Source: RPRI01 sp051233685
GTDB taxonomy: Bacteria > Desulfobacterota > Desulfobacteria > Desulfobacterales > RPRI01
Assembly: GCF_051233685.1 (NCBI RefSeq)
Contig: NZ_JBAMMY010000274.1
Span: forward strand, 1 to 7,765
Length of the DNA: 7,765 nucleotides
Direction: 5' to 3'
Shown here in pieces: positions 1 to 6,503 of this stretch; position 1 is the stretch's first letter, and each line of letters opens with the position of its first letter. The notes beneath the pieces were generated by a model. That model did no database searches, was not told the DNA's origin, and worked only from the letters and a program-made list of their open reading frames with translations. Position numbers and translations under genes: made by a program.

Positions 1-1
1 A

Positions 2-43
2 AACCGCAGGACAAAACAGGAAAAGGAAAAATCAACGACATAA
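2..43 (+). CDS. C-terminal tail of an upstream cassette gene (partial)
   Basis: This frame enters from outside the window and ends at TAA 41-43, five bases before the first attC box, which is where cassette genes normally stop. Only 13 residues are visible, rich in Lys, Arg, Glu and Thr, so no function can be proposed. An alternative is the next frame (from base 1), which stays open through the whole attC and stops at TGA 160-162, touching the start codon of the following gene. The choice between the two needs the upstream sequence. Confidence 0.3.
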   Translation, partial: NRRTKQEKEKSTT

Positions 44-47
44 AATC

Positions 48-141
48 GCCGAACAAGGCGCTTGAGTTGACGGCGGAAAGCGCGGCGGTGGCGCTACGCG
101 GCGAGGTTCTTGGCCGCCGCAACTCAGCTTGGTCGTTCGGC
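48..141 (+). repeat. attC recombination site 1 (94 bp)
   Basis: The outer boxes are GCCGAAC (48-54) and GTTCGGC (135-141), exact complements. Inside, GAGTTG-A-CGGCGG pairs with CCGCCGCAACTC, leaving one unpaired A on the left arm, the hallmark of an attC. The site is GC-rich and is the longest in the window, so its cassette probably came from a different source than those carrying the 56-60 bp sites. The cassette junction is between G135 and T136. Confidence 0.88.
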
Positions 142-913
142 AAATATAGTGAGGTTCACTGATGCCCAAAATAGACCGCAAAGAGATGAGAAAAGGCCTA
201 TTCATAGCTCACCTAAGATCGATTTTGAAAAATCAATTTCAGGAACATAGAGAGTATTATGAATCGATGCAGCTTTTGCTTAAGAGCGAAGACAAGAGGA
301 TTTCTGACTGGATAGAAACCAAAATTGCAAAATATCCTCCTGAAGAACAAGATGAAGTCGGTGAATTGTATAGTGAGGATTATTGGAAGTTCAAGAGTTC
401 AGTTCCAGCCATTCATAGGTCTGCTATTTTCATCACCCTTTATTCCGAACTTGAAGATGTACTAAAGTTTCTCTGCCGGGCTCTCGGTGCTGAGATCAAA
501 TCTAATATTCAAACATACAAATGGCGTGGTGGTATACTCGAAAAGTTTAAAGCATGCTTGGAAAAAGATATTGGCTTAGAAACGTCGAACATCGCTGTCT
601 TGTTGGACGAAGTAATAAAAATAAGAAAAATTAGAAATGCTATAGTACATAACGGCGGCTGGCTTTATAAAGGCGAAATATCTGAAGCAGAAGTAATAGA
701 CTACATAATCAACAGAAGAAAAAGTGTTACTCTAAATGATAAAGGTGACGAATTCTATAGAATCGAATTAAGTGATGCGTTCATATTTGATATCATGGAT
801 ATATTTGATCAGCTCTTGATGGAACTTCTTTCGAGTATATCAGATTGGGTAAAGACAAAAACTGCCTAACAAGAGCAATACAGCCGATCGCTACGCTCCG
901 GCTGATTTTTTCG
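136..913 (+). mobile_element. Gene cassette: HEPN-like protein
   Basis: This unit runs from the junction in attC 1 to the junction in attC 2 and holds one gene. Its leading hexamer TTCGGC would form GTTCGGC on excision, which differs at one position from the complement of its own box (GCCTAAC, complement GTTAGGC). It is the only clearly delimited cassette here without an exact match. Confidence 0.8.
162..869 (+). CDS. HEPN-domain protein, candidate RNase
   Basis: A predicted cytosolic, mostly helical protein of 235 aa with no signal peptide or membrane segment. Residues 158-163 read R-N-A-I-V-H, the R-x4-H signature with Asn after Arg that forms the active site of HEPN ribonucleases. It sits in a helix context (preceded by an Ile/Lys/Arg-rich stretch) and is paired with an earlier helix rich in Glu and Leu around residues 88-106, as in HEPN four-helix bundles. 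HEPN families include toxins, abortive-infection effectors and CRISPR RNases. The RNase role and the defence role here are inferences. ATG 162 is preceded by TGAGG (150-154). The TAA stop lies inside the attC 2 box. No MNT nucleotidyltransferase or other antitoxin partner is next to it. Base composition is AT-rich, unlike the flanking attC 1. Confidence 0.68.
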   Translation: MPKIDRKEMRKGLFIAHLRSILKNQFQEHREYYESMQLLLKSEDKRISDWIETKIAKYPPEEQDEVGELYSEDYWKFKSSVPAIHRSAIFITLYSELEDVLKFLCRALGAEIKSNIQTYKWRGGILEKFKACLEKDIGLETSNIAVLLDEVIKIRKIRNAIVHNGGWLYKGEISEAEVIDYIINRRKSVTLNDKGDEFYRIELSDAFIFDIMDIFDQLLMELLSSISDWVKTKTA

Positions 914-919
914 TTAGCA
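864..919 (+). repeat. attC recombination site 2 (56 bp)
   Basis: The outer boxes are GCCTAAC (864-870) and GTTAGCA (913-919). The inner hairpin pairs CAGCCG (881-886) with CGGCTG (899-904). Just outside it AATA faces ATT, leaving an extra A on the left arm. A run of six T (906-911) follows the hairpin, so on the + strand it also resembles a weak rho-independent terminator. The stop codon of the HEPN gene is TAA 867-869, inside the left box. The junction is between 913 and 914. Confidence 0.88.
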
Positions 920-947
920 GAACCAAAATTACACAGGAGGAAGGGCT

Positions 948-1151
948 ATGAAGGTTTCAGTGAAAGATTTATCCGTATCAATGGAGATCAAAAACAAGGG
1001 GGTGGAACTTGATGTTTACGATAATAGCGACAATCATCTCGGCGACCTAATCGTGACGAAGACGGGTCTTAATTGGTGCAAAGGTAAAACAACCCCTGCT
1101 AAAGGCAAGAAAATCAAATGGGAGGATTTCATTGCCCAAATGGAGAGATAG
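948..1151 (+). CDS. Small cassette protein of unknown function (67 aa)
   Basis: I do not recognise a named domain. The protein is small, charged and probably soluble. The N-terminal half alternates hydrophobic and polar residues, suggesting beta strands. The middle holds a Thr-Lys-Thr-Gly-Leu-x-Trp-Cys-Lys-Gly-Lys stretch (about 37-47), followed by more Lys and Gly and a C-terminal Trp-Glu-Asp-Phe segment near residues 58-61. A strong ribosome binding site, AGGAGG (935-940), lies 7 bases before ATG 948, which makes a real gene likely. It follows attC 2 by 28 bases and ends at TAG just before the decayed attC, the usual cassette geometry. Small proteins of this kind are frequent in integron cassettes, but no role is assigned. 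Confidence 0.72.
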   Translation: MKVSVKDLSVSMEIKNKGVELDVYDNSDNHLGDLIVTKTGLNWCKGKTTPAKGKKIKWEDFIAQMER

Positions 1152-1217
1152 TACTAAGAAAACGCATAAGCAGGACGCAGCCAAAAAGCTACGTCACCGG
1201 TTAATCTGCCTTTAGCA
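1152..1217 (+). repeat. Decayed attC-like site 3 (about 66 bp)
   Basis: It is located exactly where an attC is expected, between two cassette-type genes. The left box TACTAAG (1152-1158) and right box TTTAGCA (1211-1217) differ from consensus at the core AAC/GTT positions (AAG and TTT). The inner hairpin pairs GACGCAGC (1174-1181) with GCTACGTC (1188-1195) with one mismatch, around an A-rich loop. The outer pairing GCAG/CTGC is offset by about 10 unpaired bases. The AAAAAGC loop resembles those of attC 5 and 7. It is probably poorly recombinogenic or inactive. Confidence 0.55.
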
Positions 1218-1239
1218 AGAATAGAAAAGAGGTTTCAAC

Positions 1240-1425
1240 ATGACTACTAAGGAAAGTGCCATAAGAAGCATTCAAGAACTTCCGGAAAACGCTACTTGGG
1301 ATGATATACAAGAACGGATCAACTTCGTAGCAGGGGTACGCAAAGGTCTACGCGAGCTTGATGAAGGTAAGGGCATACCTCATGAGCGCATTAGAGAGGA
1401 ATTCAGGGAATGGCTTTCAAGTTGA
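1240..1425 (+). CDS. Antitoxin of a RelE/ParE-type module
   Basis: A 61-aa acidic, helical protein, the likely antitoxin of the toxin gene that it overlaps. The layout is a short N-terminal segment (1-20), a Trp-Asp-Asp-Ile-Gln segment at 20-24, a helix around 24-42 (Ile-Gln-Glu-Arg, Val-Arg-Lys-Gly-Leu) and a C-terminal segment with Ile-Pro-His-Glu (46-49) and Arg-Glu-Trp-Leu near the end. This pattern matches small antitoxins encoded just upstream of RelE/ParE toxins. The assignment rests on this resemblance and on position. ATG 1240 is preceded by AAGAGG (1227-1232). It overlaps the toxin start by 16 bases, implying co-translation. No helix-turn-helix is obvious, so autoregulation is uncertain. 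Confidence 0.72.
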   Translation: MTTKESAIRSIQELPENATWDDIQERINFVAGVRKGLRELDEGKGIPHERIREEFREWLSS

Positions 1426-1706
1426 TCTGGTCTCCGACTGCGAAACTTGATCTTAAGGATATCGCGGCCTTTATAGCAGAAGACAGTTCCACAGTAGCCG
1501 AACGATTCATCGGGAGCCTTTTCCATGCTGTGGAGAGATTAGCCGATTTTCCGGAATCAGGGCGAATAGTCCCTGAGTTCAACGATCCTGCTATCCGTGA
1601 AGTGATTCGTAAGCCATGCAGGATTGTCTACCGGGTGCAGAGAGGAAAGCACATCATCGAGATTGCAAGGATCTGGCACGGGGCTAGAGGAAAGCCAGAT
1701 ATCTGA
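1410..1706 (+). CDS. RelE/ParE superfamily toxin
   Basis: A 98-aa basic protein with the usual size and motif order of the RelE/ParE plasmid-stabilisation family. It has an N-terminal strand ending Trp-Ser-Pro with Ala at 11, two helices including Asp-Leu-x-x-Ile-Ala (14-19) and Ala-Glu-Asp-Ser (23-26), a Phe-Pro-Glu-Ser-Gly-Arg turn (47-52), then strands with Arg-Glu-Val-Ile (63-66), Arg-Ile-Val-Tyr-Arg (71-75) and a C-terminal His-Gly-Ala-Arg (90-93). Family members either cleave mRNA on the ribosome (RelE) or poison gyrase (ParE). The motif set looks closer to ParE, but the target is not proven. The typical Pro-Tyr-Arg is Pro-Cys-Arg here (69-71). GAGAGGA (1394-1400) serves as its ribosome binding site within the antitoxin gene. 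Confidence 0.88.
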   Translation: MAFKLIWSPTAKLDLKDIAAFIAEDSSTVAERFIGSLFHAVERLADFPESGRIVPEFNDPAIREVIRKPCRIVYRVQRGKHIIEIARIWHGARGKPDI

Positions 1707-1710
1707 CAAT

Positions 1711-1785
1711 TGCTAACAACCGCATCAACCCGGACTGTCAATTCCGCTGCGCTACATTGCCAGCCGGTTACGCCGAGCGTTATGT
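1711..1785 (+). repeat. attC recombination site 4 (75 bp)
   Basis: The outer boxes are TGCTAAC (1711-1717) and GTTATGT (1779-1785). They are not complements of each other, as expected when each half belongs to a different cassette. The inner arms CCGG-A-CTGTCAAT and ATTGCCAGCCGG pair with one unpaired A and one mismatch. The site begins 4 bases after the toxin stop codon. The junction is between 1779 and 1780. Confidence 0.85.
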
Positions 1786-1808
1786 GTAATAAGGAAAACG
1801 ATTTATCA

Positions 1809-4646
1809 ATGAATACAATTTACAGCTTAATTAGAAGCAAAACTGAAACCTGGGTAAAATTAGAGAAAGAAAGCAATCAATCTCTGATTAATAATACCTT
1901 AGAGCATATTGAAAAAACAGGAAGGCTCCGTCCCCCGCAAAGAGAAGCCATTGAAACTTATTTATGGATAAAATTTGCCAGCGAAAACAAAAGGCTTTCA
2001 GATATGGTTCGGGAAGGTCTTTTATATGACGATGTGGTCGCTCAAGATTACGACAATTTTCATACATTTAAAGGGAATTATGTAACACAATTCCTTAATC
2101 AATTCTTTCAGGACAATGCCCTCAAAAATCTACATAAGAAATTAGTCAATGACCCCACAGGAAATACGATTGACTGGAATATCCTGCTTGATGAACTTTT
2201 ACATAATTTTGATTATTCAAACTACCTCTTCAGTCTTCCGATGGGGGCAGGTAAAACATTCCTGATGGCTTGTTTTATCTATCTTGACTTATACTTCGCT
2301 ACGCTTTTTAAAAATGATAAACGATTTGCTCATAATTATGTTGTTTTCGCACCGCAGGCATCAAAAACAGCTATTCTTCCTTCTTTAAGGACGATAAAAG
2401 ACTTTAATCCTGAATGGATACTGCCAAAAGAAGAAGCGGACAAATTAAAACAGATAATCACTATTGAAATATTAGACAGTTTAAGTTCAAAAAGAAAAGA
2501 TAAACTGCACGGCAACAATCCTAATCTGGAAAAAGTAAATCGAATAAAACAGACTAAAGATTTCGGAATGGTTTTTATCACCAATGCCGAAAAAGTTGTA
2601 CTTGAACGATATGACGATAAAGACAGGCCGTTGGTTGAAAATCTTAAAAGGGGTCAGATGAATTTACTGGATGAGCGCACCATTGATGATATTCAAAAAA
2701 TAAATGAATTAAGAGAAGCATTATCCCAAATACCTGACTTAACTGTAATATTGGATGAGGTACATCACTCCTACGGCTCAACTGGCAATGGTGAGAAAAA
2801 ACTAAGACAGGCAGTGGGCATTCTTAATCAGCATGGCAACGTCAATTCGGTTATCGGTTTATCAGGCACTCCATATGTTAAAACAAAGATTGAGATTGAA
2901 GGGAATAATATCAAACTGAATCAGATACAGGATATTGTTTATAATTATCCACTTAACATTGGCATTGGTAAATTTTTAAAAAAGCCTGACATCAGAAAAG
3001 CAAGCGTAAAAGAAAGTATATTTATTGAACAGGCTCTTTCTGATTTTTTTACAAATTATGATATTGAATATGAGAATGAAACAAAAAGTAAAGTTGCTTT
3101 TTATTGTCCTTCAATCAAGAAACTGAATGATGATATTCTGCCGATAGTCCGGAAATGGTATCAGAAAAACAGAACAGGAAAAGAAGATGAGATTTTTCGA
3201 TATTATTCAAAAGTAGATAAAAAAAACAAACAGTATGAGCTTCCAAAAGAAAATCTTGCTATCTTTAATAATCTCAATAAGCCTTATTCAAAAAAGCGTG
3301 TCATTCTGCTTGTAGCTGTTGGAACAGAAGGGTGGGATTGTAGCAGCCTTACCTCCGTTGTGCTTCCACGGCAAAAAACAACAAAGAATTTCGTGCTTCA
3401 AACTGCCTGCCGTTGTTTAAGAGAAGTTACAGACGCATCAAAAGAAAACGCTTTGATTTACCTTTCTGCCGATAACTATGAAACGCTTGATAAGGAACTG
3501 AAAGAGAATTACCAGCTTTCAATAACTGATTTATCGGAAAAGAAGGAGCAGGATATTGCGGTACAGGTCAGAAAGCCGAAACTGGGAAAATTGACATACA
3601 AACAGATTGAGACAAAATACAAAATTGTGAAAAAGACTTCACCGGAAATAAAAAAGGAATTATCTGCATTTAGTTTTCCAGCCATCAAGAGTAAGTATTC
3701 TTATGATAGAAGTATTGTTTCCGGCAGTATCGGAAAAAGCGGTCTTACAGGTGAAGTCGCTATTGCAGATGTTAAAACAGACAGCGCAGCGTTTTTTGCA
3801 TTTGAAGACTTTATATACAACCTTTCTTCTTGTACTTACGGGTTATTTTCAGAAGCGGATTTGTTCAATGGATATTATCAGGAATTAGCATCTGTTTATA
3901 AAAGCATTGAGAAAGAGATTGGATGGCTGGTATTAAATCCCAATCTTGACATAAGTGATGTAAACGGAATGATAGCTTCTTCATTTATGGACAGGGTTGA
4001 ATACACAAAAGAAGTGATTGAACAGGAAACTGAAATTGAGCTGCTTGAATGGGAAGGCTCACATAATGAAATGAGCTTTGTTTCACCAAAAGGAGTAACT
4101 TATAAATTTATGCCGGAAATAAAACAGCGTGATTATCAAGGTAATAGAGGTTATGGGAAACATCCTGAATATATGGAAGATGATTTTTTCGGTGAAGACA
4201 ACAACTGTGACCCGCAGGACATCAGCTATAACTACATTCCTTATAAAATGGACAGCGGATTTGAACAAAATGCACTTGCCGAAATGCTGAAATTAAGCGA
4301 GTTAAAAGACCTTGAAGTGTATTTCAACGGATACAAGGATGAGCGTTTGCAGTCTTTCTGGATACAGACACCAAGAGGACGATATACACCGGACTTTTTG
4401 ATTTTAAGAAGGAAAGAAAACAAAAAATACAGGAAAGGGCAAATTATTCCGATTGAAAAGGCCATCATAATAGAAACAAAAGGAAAGCCCTATTATAATG
4501 ATGAGTTCAGAGCAAAGGAAAAGTTTGTCAAAGATGAGTTTTTAAAACATAACAACCATTTCAGTTATCATTGTTTTGTCGATGACGGAGAAAATGATTT
4601 TACAAAACACCTTGATACATTCAAGCAGTTATTAAAGGACTTTTGA
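1809..4646 (+). CDS. res: Type III-like restriction endonuclease subunit (helicase-nuclease)
   Basis: A 945-aa cytosolic protein that would combine with the methyltransferase encoded next to it to translocate along or switch on DNA and cut unmodified targets. Order of motifs: Arg-Pro-Pro-Gln (41-44, Q-motif-like), Walker A Gly-Ala-Gly-Lys-Thr (146-150), motif II Asp-Glu-Val-His (316-319), motif III Gly-Leu-Ser-Gly-Thr-Pro (350-355), Thr-Glu-Gly-Trp-Asp (506-510, motif V) and motif VI Gln...Arg-Cys-Leu-Arg (531-538). The C-terminal nuclease has Pro-Asp (861-862) and Glu-Thr-Lys (889-891), a PD-(D/E)xK site. All catalytic residues are present and the length suits a Res subunit. I chose ATG 1809 because earlier in-frame starts at 1710 (TTG) and 1782 lie within the attC; AAGGA (1791-1795) is a weak, somewhat distant binding site. 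It is AT-rich compared with neighbouring cassettes. Confidence 0.9.
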   Translation: MNTIYSLIRSKTETWVKLEKESNQSLINNTLEHIEKTGRLRPPQREAIETYLWIKFASENKRLSDMVREGLLYDDVVAQDYDNFHTFKGNYVTQFLNQFFQDNALKNLHKKLVNDPTGNTIDWNILLDELLHNFDYSNYLFSLPMGAGKTFLMACFIYLDLYFATLFKNDKRFAHNYVVFAPQASKTAILPSLRTIKDFNPEWILPKEEADKLKQIITIEILDSLSSKRKDKLHGNNPNLEKVNRIKQTKDFGMVFITNAEKVVLERYDDKDRPLVENLKRGQMNLLDERTIDDIQKINELREALSQIPDLTVILDEVHHSYGSTGNGEKKLRQAVGILNQHGNVNSVIGLSGTPYVKTKIEIEGNNIKLNQIQDIVYNYPLNIGIGKFLKKPDIRKASVKESIFIEQALSDFFTNYDIEYENETKSKVAFYCPSIKKLNDDILPIVRKWYQKNRTGKEDEIFRYYSKVDKKNKQYELPKENLAIFNNLNKPYSKKRVILLVAVGTEGWDCSSLTSVVLPRQKTTKNFVLQTACRCLREVTDASKENALIYLSADNYETLDKELKENYQLSITDLSEKKEQDIAVQVRKPKLGKLTYKQIETKYKIVKKTSPEIKKELSAFSFPAIKSKYSYDRSIVSGSIGKSGLTGEVAIADVKTDSAAFFAFEDFIYNLSSCTYGLFSEADLFNGYYQELASVYKSIEKEIGWLVLNPNLDISDVNGMIASSFMDRVEYTKEVIEQETEIELLEWEGSHNEMSFVSPKGVTYKFMPEIKQRDYQGNRGYGKHPEYMEDDFFGEDNNCDPQDISYNYIPYKMDSGFEQNALAEMLKLSELKDLEVYFNGYKDERLQSFWIQTPRGRYTPDFLILRRKENKKYRKGQIIPIEKAIIIETKGKPYYNDEFRAKEKFVKDEFLKHNNHFSYHCFVDDGENDFTKHLDTFKQLLKDF

Positions 4647-4648
4647 TT

Positions 4649-6451
4649 ATGAAAACACCGAAACAGTACAATATAACCCCTGCCAAAGGGCAGGCGCTTC
4701 TTAATTTTCAGGGCAGACGCTTTCCTGATAAGATTGATGTCTTTGAAACAGAACTGATTGAAGAAGTAAGAAACACAAAAGCCAAAGAACAGTCTTTATT
4801 TGATAAAGAAACTGTCCTTAACTCTGATTTCAGAAATCTGCTTATTCAGGGTGATTGTCTTTCGGCATGTGCTTATTTAAAGCAGCAGAATATCAAGGTT
4901 GACCTTGTATGCATCGACCCGCCGTTTGCAAGTGGGGCTAGTTATGCCAAGAAAATTTATTTAAGAAATGGTGTTGTATCTGAAGTTGAGGCTCAGGATA
5001 ATACCATTGGTGAAGAAATAATGTATGGTGATATATGGCAAAAAGAGGACTTTCTAAATTGGCTTTATGAGCGACTACTTGCAATTAAAGATGTAATGAG
5101 CGAAACAGGGAGCATATATGTTCATCTTGACTGGCACATTGGCCACTATGTCAAAATATTATTAGATGAAGTATTTGGCGAAGAATTATTTAAGAATGAA
5201 ATTATATGGTGCTATAGTGGCGGTGCTGTTCCTGTTGATAAATTACCTAATAAGCATGATGTTATTTACTGGTATTCAAAGTCTCCAGATGTGTGGACTT
5301 ATAATCCTATCTACAAAAGCTATTCAGAAAAAACACAACAGAGGGGCCGAACTGCGGTTAAAGGAAATAATGCTGGATTAAGAGAAGAAGGCACGCCTAT
5401 CACAGACTGGTGGACGGACTTAACTCCTGTAACAAGCCCAACAGACCCTGAAAAACAATATTATGTAACACAAAAACCTGAATCATTATTAAAAAGAATC
5501 ATTAATCTATCATCAGAAGCAGGTATGATAGTTGCGGACTTCTTTTCTGGTTCAGGTACTACTGCTAAATCCGCTGAAGATGAGAAAAGAAAATTCATTG
5601 CCTGCGACATAGGCATAAACGCACTTCAAACCACAAGGGACCGTCTTGTAAAAGCAGGGGCAAGTTTCGATATTCTAAAAATCAAAGATGGTTTACGCCT
5701 TTTTCGTAACCCCGCACAGACGACTGCCAAAATATTCAGCATTATTGACGGCTTCAAATCACGAACGGATTTAAACTTGAATGAATTCTGGGATGGCGGT
5801 ATTGCTCAGCCTAAAGGCACATATTCACCTGTCAAATTTTCGGGCATACACGATAAACTCACAAAAGAACTTCTCGATGTATATCTTGAAGAAATCTATA
5901 TGCTGGAAGATACAACCAATAAAGCCAATGAAGTCATTATCATCTATGCTCATAAAGCCTTTGAAATTGACCAGGAATACTTGAACAAACAGCTTAATAA
6001 AACCGCTAAAACCGAATTGAAGGTAAAACTTGTTTCTCTTGATGATTTGCTCGGTGAAAAAAGAGACGCATTATTTACACCTGATAATGCGGATATAAAA
6101 GTTTCAAAGCAGGGTAGCAAGTACAAGGTAGAAATCAAAAAGTTTTTCAGTCCATACTTGAAAAACAAGATTGATGATTATAATGCCAGGAAAACTAAAA
6201 AAGGAACAATAGAACAGGATTTATCAAAGGCAGTAAAAATAAGCAGTACCGGACTTGAACTGATTGAAGCCGTTCAATTTGACACTACACTAATAAAAGT
6301 GTGGAAAAGTAATCCTGATTTAGAAGATAAAGCAGGTATCAAAGAGAAGATAAAAGGTGTTTACACCCTTGATACTGACAAATTCAGGATTAAGATTAGA
6401 AATATTGCGGGGGACGAAATAATAATTGATAATGAAAAAATAAACACATAA
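4649..6451 (+). CDS. mod: Type III-like DNA methyltransferase (modification subunit)
   Basis: A 600-aa DNA methyltransferase, probably an adenine-N6 enzyme that both protects the host and gives target specificity to the Res partner. The catalytic motif Asp-Pro-Pro-Phe is at 90-93. The Gln-Lys-Pro-Glu motif is at 275-278 and the AdoMet-binding Phe-Ser-Gly-Ser-Gly-Thr-Thr at 299-305. Catalytic motif before AdoMet motif is the beta-class order, as in Type III Mod proteins. The segment between about 130 and 270 includes the family's conserved His-Leu-Asp-Trp-His and likely part of the target recognition region. The last 270 residues are variable and lack known motifs. ATG 4649 lies 2 bases after the res stop, with AAAGGA (4634-4639) inside res, so the two are co-translated. 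TTG 4643 is a possible but less likely start. The TAA stop lies inside the attC box. Confidence 0.9.
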   Translation: MKTPKQYNITPAKGQALLNFQGRRFPDKIDVFETELIEEVRNTKAKEQSLFDKETVLNSDFRNLLIQGDCLSACAYLKQQNIKVDLVCIDPPFASGASYAKKIYLRNGVVSEVEAQDNTIGEEIMYGDIWQKEDFLNWLYERLLAIKDVMSETGSIYVHLDWHIGHYVKILLDEVFGEELFKNEIIWCYSGGAVPVDKLPNKHDVIYWYSKSPDVWTYNPIYKSYSEKTQQRGRTAVKGNNAGLREEGTPITDWWTDLTPVTSPTDPEKQYYVTQKPESLLKRIINLSSEAGMIVADFFSGSGTTAKSAEDEKRKFIACDIGINALQTTRDRLVKAGASFDILKIKDGLRLFRNPAQTTAKIFSIIDGFKSRTDLNLNEFWDGGIAQPKGTYSPVKFSGIHDKLTKELLDVYLEEIYMLEDTTNKANEVIIIYAHKAFEIDQEYLNKQLNKTAKTELKVKLVSLDDLLGEKRDALFTPDNADIKVSKQGSKYKVEIKKFFSPYLKNKIDDYNARKTKKGTIEQDLSKAVKISSTGLELIEAVQFDTTLIKVWKSNPDLEDKAGIKEKIKGVYTLDTDKFRIKIRNIAGDEIIIDNEKINT

Positions 6452-6503
6452 CAAAAAAATCCAGCGGACGCAAAAAGCCGCGCCGCTGATTTGCATGTTA
6501 GGC
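6446..6503 (+). repeat. attC recombination site 5 (58 bp)
   Basis: The outer boxes are ACATAAC (6446-6452) and GTTAGGC (6497-6503). The inner hairpin pairs CAGCGG-A-CGC (6462-6471) with GCGCCGCTG (6480-6488) around the loop AAAAAGCC, leaving one extrahelical A. A 17-base core is identical to one in attC 7. The stop codon of mod (TAA 6449-6451) lies inside the left box. Confidence 0.92.

Larger units (their letters stand above)
914..1779 (+). mobile_element. Composite cassette: 67-aa gene plus toxin-antitoxin pair
   Basis: The leading hexamer TTAGCA (914-919) would give GTTAGCA on excision, the exact complement of TGCTAAC (1711-1717) in attC 4. The segment can therefore be read as one three-gene cassette. 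A degenerate attC at about 1152-1217 suggests that it was once two cassettes that fused when that site decayed. Confidence 0.65.
1780..6497 (+). mobile_element. Oversized gene cassette (about 4.7 kb) with a restriction-modification operon
   Basis: The leading hexamer TTATGT joined to the closing G6497 gives GTTATGT, the exact complement of ACATAAC (6446-6452) in the attC at its end. Both genes read with the attC, and no attC-like hairpin is seen between them. The unit therefore behaves as a single cassette. Typical cassettes are 0.5-1 kb with one gene, so this is unusually large. Confidence 0.85.

Noticed and set aside
1710..1808. Extended N-terminus of the restriction subunit from TTG 1710 or ATG 1782
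   Set aside because: The extra codons are translated from attC 4 and its edge, no ribosome binding site precedes them, and the cassette would be split by recombination within the gene.
3219..3226. Run of eight A within res as a possible phase-variation tract
   Set aside because: The frame is intact and the gene is generally A-rich. Type III phase variation is usually driven by longer repeats in mod, and none are seen there. Only comparison of several isolates could support this.
2336..4468. Several open frames of 60-82 codons inside res on both strands
   Set aside because: They lie wholly inside a gene with a complete set of helicase and nuclease motifs, show no recognisable family and lack convincing start signals.
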